From contig NZ_JBHUDD010000008.1 in the NCBI RefSeq assembly GCF_042677865.1, positions 12,354 through 76,353 on the forward strand: 64,000 bases of DNA, written 5' to 3'. How positions within the stretch are numbered: position 1 is the first letter of the stretch; each line of letters opens with the position of its first letter. Source of the stretch: Lutimaribacter salitolerans (GTDB lineage Bacteria > Pseudomonadota > Alphaproteobacteria > Rhodobacterales > Rhodobacteraceae). The translations under genes were made by a program, and so were the position numbers. This document shows positions 43,590 to 53,100 of the stretch, piece after piece. Under the pieces are notes generated by a model. That model was given only the letters and a program-made list of their open reading frames with translations, was not told the origin of the DNA and searched no databases.

Positions 43590-44269
43590 TGGGCCTGCCG
43601 CTCGCCATACGCGACCTCCAGGTCACTGGGCCGAATGGCCGCGTGCTGCTGGCGGTCGATGCGCTTGACGTGGCACCGGGCAGCCTCGTGGGTGTGCGTG
43701 GGCCGTCGGGCGCGGGCAAGTCCACGCTGCTTCATGCTCTTGGCGGGCTGTTGCCGGCCACCGGCACGGTGCGATGGGGAGACACCGACCTGCTGGCCCT
43801 GGCGGACGAGCGTCGCACCGGCTTCCGCGCCAACCATATCGGCATGATCTTCCAGGACTTCCTGCTTTTCGAGGAGTTGGGCAGCGCGGACAATGCGGCG
43901 CTGTCGGCGATGTTTGCGCCCCGCGCCCGCCGAATTGAGACCCGTGACGCGGCCGCCGCCAACCTGCGGCGTCTGGGTCTGGAGCCTGGCTCGCGCCCGG
44001 TGGCGAGCTTTTCGGGCGGCGAACGCCAGCGCGTCGGCGTGGCCCGGGCGCTCGCGTCGAACGCGCCGATCCTGCTGGCCGACGAGCCCACCGCCAGCCT
44101 GCACCGCGAAGCCGCCGACGCGCTGATCGGCGATCTGGTTGCCCTGACGCGCGAGCATGGCCGCACCCTGATTGCCGTCAGCCACGACATGCACCTGCTG
44201 GACCGGATGGACCGCGTGCTGTGGGTCGAGGACGGCATCCTGCGCACGGAGGGCCAGGATGCTGCGTGA
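43589..44269 (+). CDS. ABC transporter ATP-binding protein (LolD/MacB type)
   Basis: This 226-residue ATPase has Walker A GPSGAGKST (38-46), Q-loop IFQDFLLF, signature SFSGGERQRVG, and Walker B ILLADEPTASL, followed by the switch His in AVSHDMHL. This form is typical of ATPases paired with FtsX-like permeases. It is coupled to the CPFC-protein gene upstream and overlaps the permease by 11 bp. Confidence 0.92.
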   Translation: MGLPLAIRDLQVTGPNGRVLLAVDALDVAPGSLVGVRGPSGAGKSTLLHALGGLLPATGTVRWGDTDLLALADERRTGFRANHIGMIFQDFLLFEELGSADNAALSAMFAPRARRIETRDAAAANLRRLGLEPGSRPVASFSGGERQRVGVARALASNAPILLADEPTASLHREAADALIGDLVALTREHGRTLIAVSHDMHLLDRMDRVLWVEDGILRTEGQDAA

Positions 44270-45575
44270 TTTCTGGGAGGGGCTGCCGGTTCTGGTGCAG
44301 GACGTGGCCGTGCTGTTGACGCTGCTGGCGCCGCTGCTGGTGATCGGCGCGCTGCTCTTGCGCGGCTTCGCGCCCTGGCCGCTGGTTCGCGCTGTGCTGT
44401 GGCGGTTCCGCTGGGCCAACGCCATGTTCGTCGCGCTCATCGCGATTTCCGTGGGCATGGGGATCGGGCTCATCGCGCAGGAACGCGGGCTGCGGCAGGG
44501 CACGGCGGCGGCGGCCGACAAGTTCGACCTGATCGTGTCGGCGCCGGGCTCGGAAATGACGATGATGCTGGCCACGGTGTTCCTGCAGCCGTCGGACGTT
44601 CCGCTGCTGGATGGCGAAACTTACAACAGCGTCGCGAACCACCCCAATGTGGACGTCGCCGCCCCGCTGGCCTTCGGCGACAGCTACGACGGCGCGCCGG
44701 TCATCGGCACGACCGAGGATTTCGCGCGCCACCTGTCGGACGACCGGATCGAGGGCCGCGTCTGGCAAACCCCGTTCGAGGCGATTGCCGGAGCGGCCGC
44801 CCCGGTGACGATGGGCCAGGCCTTCACCCCCGCCCACGGCATAGGGGACGAGGCCGACCCGGGCGCGCACGATCTCGTCGATTTCACCGTGGTGGGCACC
44901 ATCCCGCGCACCGGCACCCCATGGGATCGCGCGATCCTTGTTCCGGTCGAGGCAGTCTGGGAGGTTCACGGCCTTGCCAACGGCCATGCGCCTGCCGCGG
45001 GCGACCAGCTTGGCCCGCCCTTTGATGCGGCTTACTTCCCCGGCACACCCTCGATCATCGTCCGGGCCGAGGCGCTCTGGGCCAATTATGCCCTTCGGTC
45101 CGAATTCAACCGCGCGAACGAGACGATGGCCTTCTTTCCCGGCACTGTGCTGGCGAACCTCTACCGCGTGATGGGCGACGTCCGGCAGGTCATGTCGATC
45201 ATGTCGATGGTCACGCAGGTACTGGTCGCGGCCTCGGTGCTGCTCGGCCTGTTCATCCTGACGCGGCTGTTCCGGCGGCAGGTGGCGATGCTGCGCGCGC
45301 TCGGCGCGCCGCGCCGCTTCGTCCTATCGGTGGTCTGGAGCTATGCCGCGAGCCTGCTGGTCGCCGGCACCGCCGCGGGCATCGTCCTGGGTGTCGCTGC
45401 CACCGCCGCGATTTCCACGGTGGTCACGCAGCGCACCGACATCCTTGTGAACGCCTCGCTCGGCTGGGGGGAGATCCACCTGGCCGCTGCCTTCCTTGCC
45501 GGCACGAGCCTGCTGTCGGTCCTGCCTGCCCTTGCAACCCTGCGCCAGCCCGTCGTCGAGGGGCTGCGCGCCTGA
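44259..45575 (+). CDS. FtsX/MacB-like ABC permease
   Basis: This 438-residue membrane protein has a first helix pair near residues 13-35 and 48-70, a large periplasmic domain (about 75-330), and three C-terminal helices (about 318-430). The latter hold the FtsX signature FRRQVAMLRALGAPRRFVL (about 355-373). MacB-like permeases do not form simple import channels; they drive transport or signalling across the envelope. Partners: the ATPase before and the His-rich protein after. The ATG at 44259 is chosen as the start of MLRDFWEGLPVL. Confidence 0.88.
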   Translation: MLRDFWEGLPVLVQDVAVLLTLLAPLLVIGALLLRGFAPWPLVRAVLWRFRWANAMFVALIAISVGMGIGLIAQERGLRQGTAAAADKFDLIVSAPGSEMTMMLATVFLQPSDVPLLDGETYNSVANHPNVDVAAPLAFGDSYDGAPVIGTTEDFARHLSDDRIEGRVWQTPFEAIAGAAAPVTMGQAFTPAHGIGDEADPGAHDLVDFTVVGTIPRTGTPWDRAILVPVEAVWEVHGLANGHAPAAGDQLGPPFDAAYFPGTPSIIVRAEALWANYALRSEFNRANETMAFFPGTVLANLYRVMGDVRQVMSIMSMVTQVLVAASVLLGLFILTRLFRRQVAMLRALGAPRRFVLSVVWSYAASLLVAGTAAGIVLGVAATAAISTVVTQRTDILVNASLGWGEIHLAAAFLAGTSLLSVLPALATLRQPVVEGLRA

Positions 45576-45593
45576 CTTGTCCGGAGACCTGCC

Positions 45594-46211
45594 ATGCCCC
45601 GCATCTCATCCACCACCAGCCTTCTCGCCCTGCTGGCCGCGCTGGCCCTGACCGGACCCGTCGCAGCGGATGAGGGCCACGACCACGACGCCGAGACCGC
45701 CGAGGCGCACGACGAAGCGCACGGCCACGATGACGACCACGGGCACGGCGACGACGACGACGACCACGACCACGACGACGATCATGCGGACGAGGGCGAC
45801 GATGCCCACGCCTTCGAGGGCGCCGGCGTAAAGGTCGTGCATCCCTGGATGAACGCGACCTCCGGACGCGAGGCGCTGATCTTCTTCGAACTGGAAAACA
45901 CCGGCGCCGAGTCGGTGTCGCTGAGCGGAGCCGAGGTGCCGTTTGCCGAGGAGGCAATGCTCGTCGGCTTCGCTCTGGAGGGCGGCGAAGGCACCTACCA
46001 GGCGCTGCCTTTCGTGCCGGTGCAACCTGGCCGCAGCCTCGACCTTGCCCCCGAAGGTCTGGCCATCCTTGCCTCTGGTCTGACGCGGAGCTTCGAAGAA
46101 GGCACTACCGCCAGCATCACGCTGCTGACGTCTGCCGGTGAAATCGCCCTGACCGTGGCGGTTGAGTCGAAAAACGCTCGACAGCACAGCCATGCGGGGC
46201 ACAACCACTGA
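45594..46211 (+). CDS. His/Asp-rich periplasmic metal-binding protein with PCuAC-like domain
   Basis: This 205-residue protein has a signal peptide (ending near AVAADEGHD). Residues about 25-75 are a repetitive His/Asp/Glu stretch (for example DDDHGHGDDDDDHDHDDD), a buffer for Zn, Cu or Ni. The rest is a beta-domain (VHPWMNATSGREALIFFELE) like copper chaperone PCu(A)C domains. But the typical Met and His ligands H(M)x10Mx21HxM are not clear, and a second His cluster (RQHSHAGHNH) ends the protein. It belongs with the upstream ABC genes (18 bp gap). Confidence 0.83.
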   Translation: MPRISSTTSLLALLAALALTGPVAADEGHDHDAETAEAHDEAHGHDDDHGHGDDDDDHDHDDDHADEGDDAHAFEGAGVKVVHPWMNATSGREALIFFELENTGAESVSLSGAEVPFAEEAMLVGFALEGGEGTYQALPFVPVQPGRSLDLAPEGLAILASGLTRSFEEGTTASITLLTSAGEIALTVAVESKNARQHSHAGHNH

Positions 46212-46273
46212 CAAGGCGATCAGTCGGCACCGGAGGCGCGGGACCGCTACGGCAGACTTGGCGTCTGGGGAAT

Positions 46274-46302
46274 ATCCTGTACGGTTCTGCAGGATCTCTT
46301 TT
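46274..46302 (+). terminator. possible terminator after the metal cassette
   Basis: ATCCTG and CAGGAT (46274-46279, 46290-46295) can pair, followed by CTCTTTT, 62 bp after the His-rich gene. The stem is short, so this is tentative. No other feature is seen between 46212 and 46381. Confidence 0.45.
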
Positions 46303-46381
46303 CGATCACGGTCATCGAAATGTCGGTTTCGGACCTTCGTCGCGTCGCTCAGGATTGTCTGCAAAGGGCCGTGAGCGTCGA

Positions 46382-46765
46382 TCAGAGCAAGGCTTGCTGC
46401 TGCTCGGGCCACTCCACCGGAAACGGCTCCAGCACCCGCCCCAACGTCACTTCCGGCCCCTGCTTCCCGTCGAGGATCGCCTCGACGATGTCGGGCGCGA
46501 GCAGTGTGAGCCGCAGAACGCGGGTCATGTAGGAGGGAGCGATGCCCTCGCGCTCTGCCAGTTCGGAAATCGACGCGAACTCGCCCGACTCCAGCATCCG
46601 CTTCCAGCGGAACGCGCGGGCCAGCGCCTTGACCAGTGTGTTGTCTGTCCGCCGCGGTTGCGTGGCACCCTCAGGCAATTGCATCTCCTTCCGCCCGCCG
46701 CGCTTCACAACGCGGAACGGGACGTGGAGTGTCACGGTTTCGGGGACTGGCGCGCCGCGCGTCAC
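46382..46765 (-). CDS. phage-type DNA-binding protein (HTH) next to the recombinase
   Basis: This 127-residue protein starts at GTG 46765, which overlaps the recombinase stop as GTGA. A helix-turn-helix is visible at about 68-93 (SISELAEREGIAPSYMTRVLRL), of the KorB/ParB type. The N-terminal segment LHVPFRVVKRGGRKEMQLP is basic. The long upstream frame in the recombinase region is a shadow. It is probably a regulator or an accessory of excision; no function is proven. Confidence 0.75.
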   Translation of the reverse strand: MTRGAPVPETVTLHVPFRVVKRGGRKEMQLPEGATQPRRTDNTLVKALARAFRWKRMLESGEFASISELAEREGIAPSYMTRVLRLTLLAPDIVEAILDGKQGPEVTLGRVLEPFPVEWPEQQQALL

Positions 46766-48087
46766 GCAGCTTCTCCGATTCCACCGACCAGCATTTCGCG
46801 GGCTAGACCGCCGAGGCCGTCGACGCGCAGGCGGAAGTTGAGACCGTTCGCGCCGATATCGACGCGCTCGACCAACAGCGTGACAATGCGCGTCTGCTCT
46901 GCGGGGAACAACTCGTCCCAAAGCGGATCGAGCTGCTGGAGGGCTGAACGCGCGTCGTCCTCGGTGATGTCGTCGGCGTGAGCCCGCGCCCCCTTCCAGG
47001 TCCCCGCCACGATCTCGGGCTGGCGGAACACGGCGCGGAGCTGGTCGATGACGGCGGCCTCGATCTCGCCAGCTGGCACGCGGCCGACTGGGCATGATCC
47101 GGCGCCGTGTTTCAGCACCGTCTGGCTGACGTAGTAGCGGTACAGCCGTCCGCCCTTGCGGGTGTGGGTTGGTGAGAACGCGGCGCCATCGGGGCCGAAG
47201 AGCAGCCCCTTCAGCAGCGCGGGCGTCTCGGCGCGGGTACGAGCGGCGCGCTTGCGCGGGCTCTCCTGCAGGATGGCGTGGACACGGTCCCACGTCTCTT
47301 GGTCGATGATGGCGTCGTGCTCGCCGGGATAGCTCTCGCCTTTGTGGACCGCCTCGCCGATGTAGGCGCGGTTGCTGAGCATCCGATAGACGTACTTCTT
47401 GTCGATCCTGTTCCCGCGCGGGGTGCGGATGCCGCGCGCGCCGACCTCCCGCGCCAGTTCCGTGCATGACCCGATCTCGAGGAAGCGGGCGAAGATCCAG
47501 CGCACATGCGCGGCGCTCTCGTCGTCGACCACCAGCTTCCGGTTCTCGACGCGGTAGCCGAAGGGCGGCACCCCGCCCATCCACATGCCCTTCTTGCGGC
47601 TGGCGGCCACCTTGTCGCGGATACGCTCGGCCGTCACCTCGCGCTCGAACTGGGCGAAGGACAGCAGGATGTTGAGCGTCAGCCGGCCCATCGACGTGGT
47701 GGTGTTGAACGACTGCGTGACCGAGACGAACGTCACGCCGTTCCGGTCGAACACCTCGACCAGCTTTGCGAAGTCGGCGAGCGAGCGCGACAGGCGGTCG
47801 ATCTTGTAGACCACGACCACGTCGACCAGCCCGTCCTCGATGTCCTCCAGCAGCTGCTTCAGGCCGGGCCGCTCCAGCGTGCCGCCGGAGATGCCGCCGT
47901 CGTCATACTGATCGCGCACCAGCACCCACCCCTCGGACCGCTGGCTGGCGATGAACGCCTCGCAGGCCTCGCGCTGGGCATGCAGGCTGTTGAACTCCTG
48001 CTCCAGCCCTTCCTCGGAGGATTTGCGGGTGTAGACCGCACAGCGCAGCTTGCGGACGACCTTCGATTTTTCCGGCGACTTCGTCAT
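46762..48087 (-). CDS. large serine recombinase (phage integrase type)
   Basis: This 441-residue site-specific recombinase has a catalytic N-terminal resolvase domain with the active-site Ser23 in CAVYTRKSSEEG, VLVRDQYDDGGISGGTLERP, and YKIDRLSRSLADF. A recombinase DNA-binding part (GYRVENRK, IYRMLSN-like segment YRMLSNRAYIGEAVHKGE) follows. The C-terminal zinc-ribbon Cys residues of the family seem absent. The ATG at 48087 overlaps the DUF2924 stop as ATGA. It is probably the integration/excision enzyme of this element. Confidence 0.92.
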   Translation of the reverse strand: MTKSPEKSKVVRKLRCAVYTRKSSEEGLEQEFNSLHAQREACEAFIASQRSEGWVLVRDQYDDGGISGGTLERPGLKQLLEDIEDGLVDVVVVYKIDRLSRSLADFAKLVEVFDRNGVTFVSVTQSFNTTTSMGRLTLNILLSFAQFEREVTAERIRDKVAASRKKGMWMGGVPPFGYRVENRKLVVDDESAAHVRWIFARFLEIGSCTELAREVGARGIRTPRGNRIDKKYVYRMLSNRAYIGEAVHKGESYPGEHDAIIDQETWDRVHAILQESPRKRAARTRAETPALLKGLLFGPDGAAFSPTHTRKGGRLYRYYVSQTVLKHGAGSCPVGRVPAGEIEAAVIDQLRAVFRQPEIVAGTWKGARAHADDITEDDARSALQQLDPLWDELFPAEQTRIVTLLVERVDIGANGLNFRLRVDGLGGLAREMLVGGIGEAA

Positions 48088-48539
48088 GTTCGCCCCCTGT
48101 GGTTCTTGAGCCCGAAGAACACCCACCCGTTCCAGCGCGTCCCGGTGATGGCCCGCGCGATGGCGGACAGCGACTTGTAGGGACGCCCCTGCCACTCGAA
48201 GCCATCGGCTGTGACGGTGACGACCTGTTCGACGCCCTGCCACTCGCGCAGCAGCCGCGTTCCGGTGATCGGGCGGTTGCGGTCGGCGCGGATGCTGCGC
48301 TTCGTCCTGTCGCCGCCGTCCAGTTCCTCGCCCAGCCGTTCCAGCCGCCGGATCGTCTCCGGTTTCAGCCCGCCATAGGCGAGTTCCTGGATGCGATAAG
48401 CTATGCGGCTTTCGAGATAGCGGCGGTTGAACGGCGGCGGCTCGCTGTCGAACAGGTCGCGCCACTGCTTCTTCAGGTCGGGCGTCGGCGTGGTTTTAAG
48501 CGCGGCCAGGCGCGCGGGAATGGGATCGTGGGTCGTCAT
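48084..48539 (-). CDS. DUF2924 protein of the recombinase module
   Basis: This 151-residue protein has the DUF2924 features: LKKQWRDLFDSEPPPFNRRYLESRIAYRIQELA early, and the C-terminal RPYKSLSAIARAITGTRWNGWVFFGL. DUF2924 genes travel with serine recombinases in alphaproteobacterial prophages; their role is unknown. The ATG at 48539 gives the usual start; further upstream sequence is Pro/Ser-rich and overlaps the next gene. Confidence 0.85.
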   Translation of the reverse strand: MTTHDPIPARLAALKTTPTPDLKKQWRDLFDSEPPPFNRRYLESRIAYRIQELAYGGLKPETIRRLERLGEELDGGDRTKRSIRADRNRPITGTRLLREWQGVEQVVTVTADGFEWQGRPYKSLSAIARAITGTRWNGWVFFGLKNHRGRT

Positions 48540-48760
48540 GCGGTTCTCCGGTGAGTTGGAGTTGCATGACGGCATTGGTCGGGCGGATAGTGTAGGCAAC
48601 GTTCTCCAGTATCTTCAGATAATTCGCCCCCATCCCGCATCCGCAACCGGACCAGCCCGAGCGCCAGCAGGCCGCACAACTCGGTGCGGCGCTCTGCCGG
48701 CGTCATCGCCGAAGGGGCGAGCGGGTTGGGGCGACGAATGGGACCGGGATCGAACATCAT
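48536..48760 (-). CDS. small conserved prophage protein of the recombinase module
   Basis: This 74-residue protein starts at one of two adjacent ATGs (48760 or 48757) and ends with ATGA overlap of the DUF2924 start. The visible content is a helix AERRTELCGLLALGLVRLRMR and a Cys/His-rich end (ERCLHYPPDQCRHATPTH) that might bind zinc. It is first in a four-gene overlapping minus-strand operon. The function is unknown. Confidence 0.6.
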   Translation of the reverse strand: MMFDPGPIRRPNPLAPSAMTPAERRTELCGLLALGLVRLRMRDGGELSEDTGERCLHYPPDQCRHATPTHRRTA

Positions 48761-48843
48761 GATCCATCGGTGCCGGATTGCGCCGCCGGCCGCGACCTCG
48801 GAACGGGTCAGCCCGCGACCGACAGGAAAGGGTGAACCCCTCC

Positions 48844-48857
48844 GGTGTTGCAACACC
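48844..48857. promoter_or_regulatory. 14-bp palindrome between divergent prophage operons
   Basis: GGTGTTGCAACACC is a perfect palindrome, about 85 bp before the minus-strand recombinase operon and 71 bp before the plus-strand gene at 48928. A phage repressor or the recombinase module's own regulator could bind it. A copy of GGGTGAACCCC lies directly before it at 48830-48840. Confidence 0.5.
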
Positions 48858-48927
48858 TTGGTGGGTTGAGGGGTCAGGGCGTTCCCATTATGTTCGACCG
48901 GTCCCCAATTGATTCACGAGGCCGCCC

Positions 48928-49641
48928 ATGTCGCTGCAAACGCTCGATCGTACCCAATGGAGTTATGCAGAGGCGCTGGCCCATGTGCAGACCGTGACCG
49001 TCGCGCGGCGCGCAGTGGAAGCGGCAAAGCTGCCGCCGAAGCCTGTGCCGGAATACCAGACCTGGAACCCGCCGCAGGATCCCGCGGTGGCCTGGAAGGC
49101 GGAAGGGGAGACCGAGTTGCTCGTCGCGCTGAGGGACGGCGATCTTCTGGCGCAGGGCCGTTACACCGAAGAGCGGACGCATGGCTGGGGAAATGGCGGC
49201 AGCAGCAGCGGCTTCGGTCTGCATTCGGGCTACCACACCAGCATCCGCCCGGAGCAGTGGCGCGAGGGCAAGTGTTCATTCGGGCGACTGACCGCGCGGG
49301 ATTGGGAATTCATCGACATCCGCGTGGCGCGTTTCCTCGTGAAGGCGATCTGGCCGGATTACATCCCGGAGCCGGTGCGGCCTGCACAGGACGCGGCAGA
49401 TGCGATTTACACCACGCCCTATCTCGAGCTGATGCAGGCGGCGATTGCGAAGTTCGGAATCACGCCCGAGGACCAGGGCAAGAAGGACTGCCTCGTCGAC
49501 TGGTTCCTCGAACAGCAGATCGAGGGCGAGCCGGTGTCGAACAAGCTGGCCGATGCCATGGCCACGCTGATCAGGCTGCCATCGGCACAGCGCGGCGGCG
49601 CGAAGCGGGTGCTGGGGCCCGATCTGCGCCAGACCGGATAG
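48928..49641 (+). CDS. prophage protein of unknown function
   Basis: This 237-residue protein shows no family motif I can name. The N-terminal half is rich in Trp and Gly (HGWGNGGSSSGFGLHSGYHTS, a low-complexity stretch at about 85-105). The C-terminal half has acidic helices (TTPYLELMQAAIAKFGITPED) and ends in a short basic stretch. It is transcribed away from the recombinase module and sits before a giant gene, as an early prophage gene would. No export signal is visible. Confidence 0.7.
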   Translation: MSLQTLDRTQWSYAEALAHVQTVTVARRAVEAAKLPPKPVPEYQTWNPPQDPAVAWKAEGETELLVALRDGDLLAQGRYTEERTHGWGNGGSSSGFGLHSGYHTSIRPEQWREGKCSFGRLTARDWEFIDIRVARFLVKAIWPDYIPEPVRPAQDAADAIYTTPYLELMQAAIAKFGITPEDQGKKDCLVDWFLEQQIEGEPVSNKLADAMATLIRLPSAQRGGAKRVLGPDLRQTG

Positions 49642-50129
49642 GATCGGCGAGGGCGCCGGCAAACGCGTTGACGAGGACAACGCGATTTGACGGAGGCTGA
49701 CTTGGGCCCGTCCCGTTAGCCTCGCCCTCAATACGGCTGGTATAGATGCGGCCCCCGGACGCTGGGCGTCTCGATGACGGAGTGAACCGTTCACCCTGTT
49801 CGCGCGGACGAGGGGTCAGCCCTCTGATCGGCCGCGGCCGCTGAGGGCGCTCCACAAGGGTCGTTGGGCCCGTTGGGGTTCACCCATGATCTAATTTGAT
49901 TTCAATGCCTTGCCGGAAGGGGTCACCCCTTTCCGCAGAGGCTTCGCGTGACCGGGCGGACCGGTTCCGACGTCGCGAGAGTGGCCCTAAGGGCGGCAGA
50001 ACCGGGGGCAACAACGCCCTAATCCGGTTCCCCAGCCCCCGTGTCCGCTCGTCTCCGCCACCTCCTGCGCCCTGCCGCCTCGGCCCACCGGCCGACTGGC
50101 GTGCATGCGCCCGTTCCGCGGGGGCGGCG
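49642..50129. other. 488-bp prophage regulatory region with repeated GTTCACCC motifs
   Basis: No gene is supported. The region holds GTGAACCGTTCAC (49782-49794), a perfect palindrome with one central base. It also holds GGGGTTCACCC (49875-49885), the exact reverse complement of GGGTGAACCCC at 48830-48840. Another GTTCACCC is at 49789-49796. An AT-rich patch TGATCTAATTTGATTTCAAT lies near 49886-49907. The pattern fits a regulator with several operator sites around the early gene at 48928. Confidence 0.5.
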
Positions 50130-53100
50130 ATGAGTGGGCGGGATTGGCGGGCCTTCGATGCGGAGCTGCGCGCCCGCGTGCCGGAGCTGGCGGTGGAGCT
50201 TCTGGGCAAGCCGACCTTCCGGGCGGGCCAGGAATGGCGCTGGGGGCGCAAGGGCAGCCTCGCGGTCGTGATCGGCGGCGCCAAGGCGGGCATGTGGTTC
50301 GACCATGAGGCGGGCGACGGCGGTGGTTTCGTCGATCTGGTTGGCCGGGATCTCGGTCTCTACCGAGGCGACGCGCTGGACTGGACGGCCGATCGTATCG
50401 GCATCGGGCGACGCCATCGGCCGACCCGGACGCACCCGGCGCCATCGTTCCTGTCGACGAACAAGCCGGTTTCACCTCCGGCCCAGCCGGGCGCGGAAAC
50501 CGCGCCTCAGACGCCTCACGACGATGCGGACCCGGCCGTCTCCCGTGCAGAGGAAGCCGCAGCTTGCGCCAAGCGGATCTGGACCAGCGCACGTCCAGCC
50601 CCGGATGACCATTCCTATCTCACTGCCAAGACGGTTGCGCCGCGCGGCTTGCGCATGGACGCGCGCGGACATCTCGTCGTGCCGCTGCAAGACGGCGACG
50701 GCCGCCTGCACACTGTTGAGACCATCGGGCCGGACGGGGCCAAGCGCTTTCTGGCCGGCGGGGCCAAGAAGGGGCATTTCGCGTTGGTGGGCGCGGAGCC
50801 CGGACCGCTCGCAGAGCCCTCCGGCCCCGTCCTGATCTGCGAGGGCTGGGCGACCGGCGCGAGCCTGCACCTCGCCACGGGCCATACCGTGATCGCGGCG
50901 ATGGACGCCGGCAACCTGATGCCCGTCGCCGAAGCGCTGCGGGCGCGCTTTCCGGCGGCCGACCTCGTCCTGGTTGCCGACAACGACACGAAGCCCGACC
51001 GCGACAGCAATCCCGGCGTCGAGGCGGCCCGCACGGTCGCGCTCGCGGTCGACGGCCGTCTTGCCGTGCCCGACAGCCCTGGCGACGCCAACGACCTTTT
51101 CTGCGCCGAGGGTCCGGACGCCGTCGCGGCGCTGGTGGCCAGTGCCGCCCGGATTCCGCCGCCGCCGCCGACATATCCCGCGCCGACCCTCACGCCCGAC
51201 GAAGCCCGCGCGAGCCTCGCCGAGGCCATCGCCGGCTTCATGGTCGCCATCCCGGACTACTGGGCCGCGGTCGAGGCGGCGCAGGAGGAGGCGAAGACTC
51301 CCGACGCGGACCGCGATCCTCTGGATTTCAACATCGTGGCGCGGGCCGCCCTGCCGCCGCTCCTCGGCCTTCCGGTGGACGTGGGTCTCGGCAAGACCTC
51401 GAGCGCGCGCACCGCCATCGCCGAGCTGATCGCCGCGGGCGGGCTTGGGCCACGCAAGGTCATCTATGCCGTCCCCCGCCACGATCTCGGAGCCGAACAG
51501 GTCGCGGCCTTCGAGGCCTTGGGTCTCACCACCATGCTCTGGAAGGGCCGCACGGCGTCCGATCCCACCGACGACAACCCCGACCGGCTCATGTGCCTCG
51601 ACACGGAGGCGACCTTCGACGCGCTCGAGATCGAGCATCCGGTCGAACAGAGCTGCTGCAAGGTGAAGACCGGCGCGGAGTTGCTGCTTTGCCCCTGGTT
51701 CCACGATTGCGGCTACCAGCGCCAGAAGCCGCTGGCGCAGGCGGCGCAGGTCATCGTCTGCGCCCATGACAGCCTTTTCCACATGAAGCCGCAGGCCATC
51801 GGCGAAGTCGGGCTCCTCGTCATCGACGAGGCCTTCTGGCAGTCCGGGCTGCGCGGTCTCGACGGCAAGGCGACGCTGACGCAGGACGGGTTGGAGCCCG
51901 GCCGCACCTCGCTCACCTGCTACAACGGCAAGGGAAAGATGGATGTCGGCGCCACCGCCGACCTGATCGCCGCGCGGGAACGGCTCTGCAAGGCGCTGCG
52001 GGTCACGGAGCCGGGTCCGCTGCGCCTCGGGCTGCTGGAAGCCGTCGGTCTCACGCCGGACGACTGCCGCAATGCCGCGACGCTGGAACGCCGCCGGATG
52101 CGCGACGCGGGCCTCCGTCCCGGCATGTCGCCGGTCGAGCGGCGCAAGCGCATCGAGGCAGTCCTGCCGCCCGCGGGCGAGCCATGGGCGCCGCCCGGGC
52201 GCAGCGCCACGCTCTGGCTGATCCTCGCCGAGGCGCTGGAGAACGGCCACGATGTCGCCGGTGCCGAGCTCGTCCACGAGATGACCGAGGCCGGTTCGGT
52301 CCGCGCCCTCCGCCTGCGCTGGCGCAGCCGCATGCGGACCGGCTGGGCGGCCCAGGCGCCGATCCTGCATCTCGATGCGACGCTGCGGCCGGAACTCGTC
52401 CAGACCTACCTGCCTCGGATCGACATCGGCACGCCCGTCGCCGCCCGCCAGCCCCATGTCCGCGTCCGTCAGGTCACCGGCAGCCCGACCTCGGCCCGCG
52501 CCCTGACGCCGGCCGCCGATGCGCCCGAGCGGGATCGCAAGGCCGCCGCCACCCGTCTGCGCGACCTCCGCGCCTGGATCGACCTCCGCGCGCGGCAGTG
52601 CCATCGCCCCGGCCAGGCAATCGATCTTTTGGTGGTGGGACAGAAGGCGGCCATCGATGCGCTGCGGTCGGCCGGACTGCCGTCGCGGGTGGAGGCTGTG
52701 CATTTCAACGCGCTGAGCGGTCTCGACCGCTGGGGCGGGATCGGCGGCATGGTGATCCTCGGCCGCACGCTTCCCGCGCCGCGCACGGTGGAACTGATCG
52801 CGATTGCGCTGACCGGCCGCGAGCCCGCGCCGAACCCGGAGGATGCGTGCTGGTGGTATCCGATGGTGGAGCGCCACATCCGGCTCCCGGGCGACCGGAC
52901 CGCGCCGCTCGCGATGGAGGAACACGCCGATCCCATTGCCGAGGCCGTGCGCTGGAGCATCTGCGAGGGCGAGCTGATCCAGGCGATGGGGCGCGGGCGC
53001 GGTGTCAACCGCACCGCCGCCACGCCGCTCGAGATCAACCTGCTCACGGACGTGGTCCTGCCGGTGACGGTGGACGCGCTGGTGCCGTGGTCCGACCTCC

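Noticed and set aside
44172..44258. An earlier start of the ABC permease
   Set aside because: Those codons lie inside the ATPase gene and read as Cys/Thr/Arg-rich sequence; MLRDFWEGLPVL at 44259 is the natural start.
45660..45800. Repetitive GAC/CAC-rich DNA that could look like a repeat array
   Set aside because: It encodes the His/Asp-rich stretch of the metal-binding protein; there are no fixed-length repeats or spacers as in a CRISPR array.
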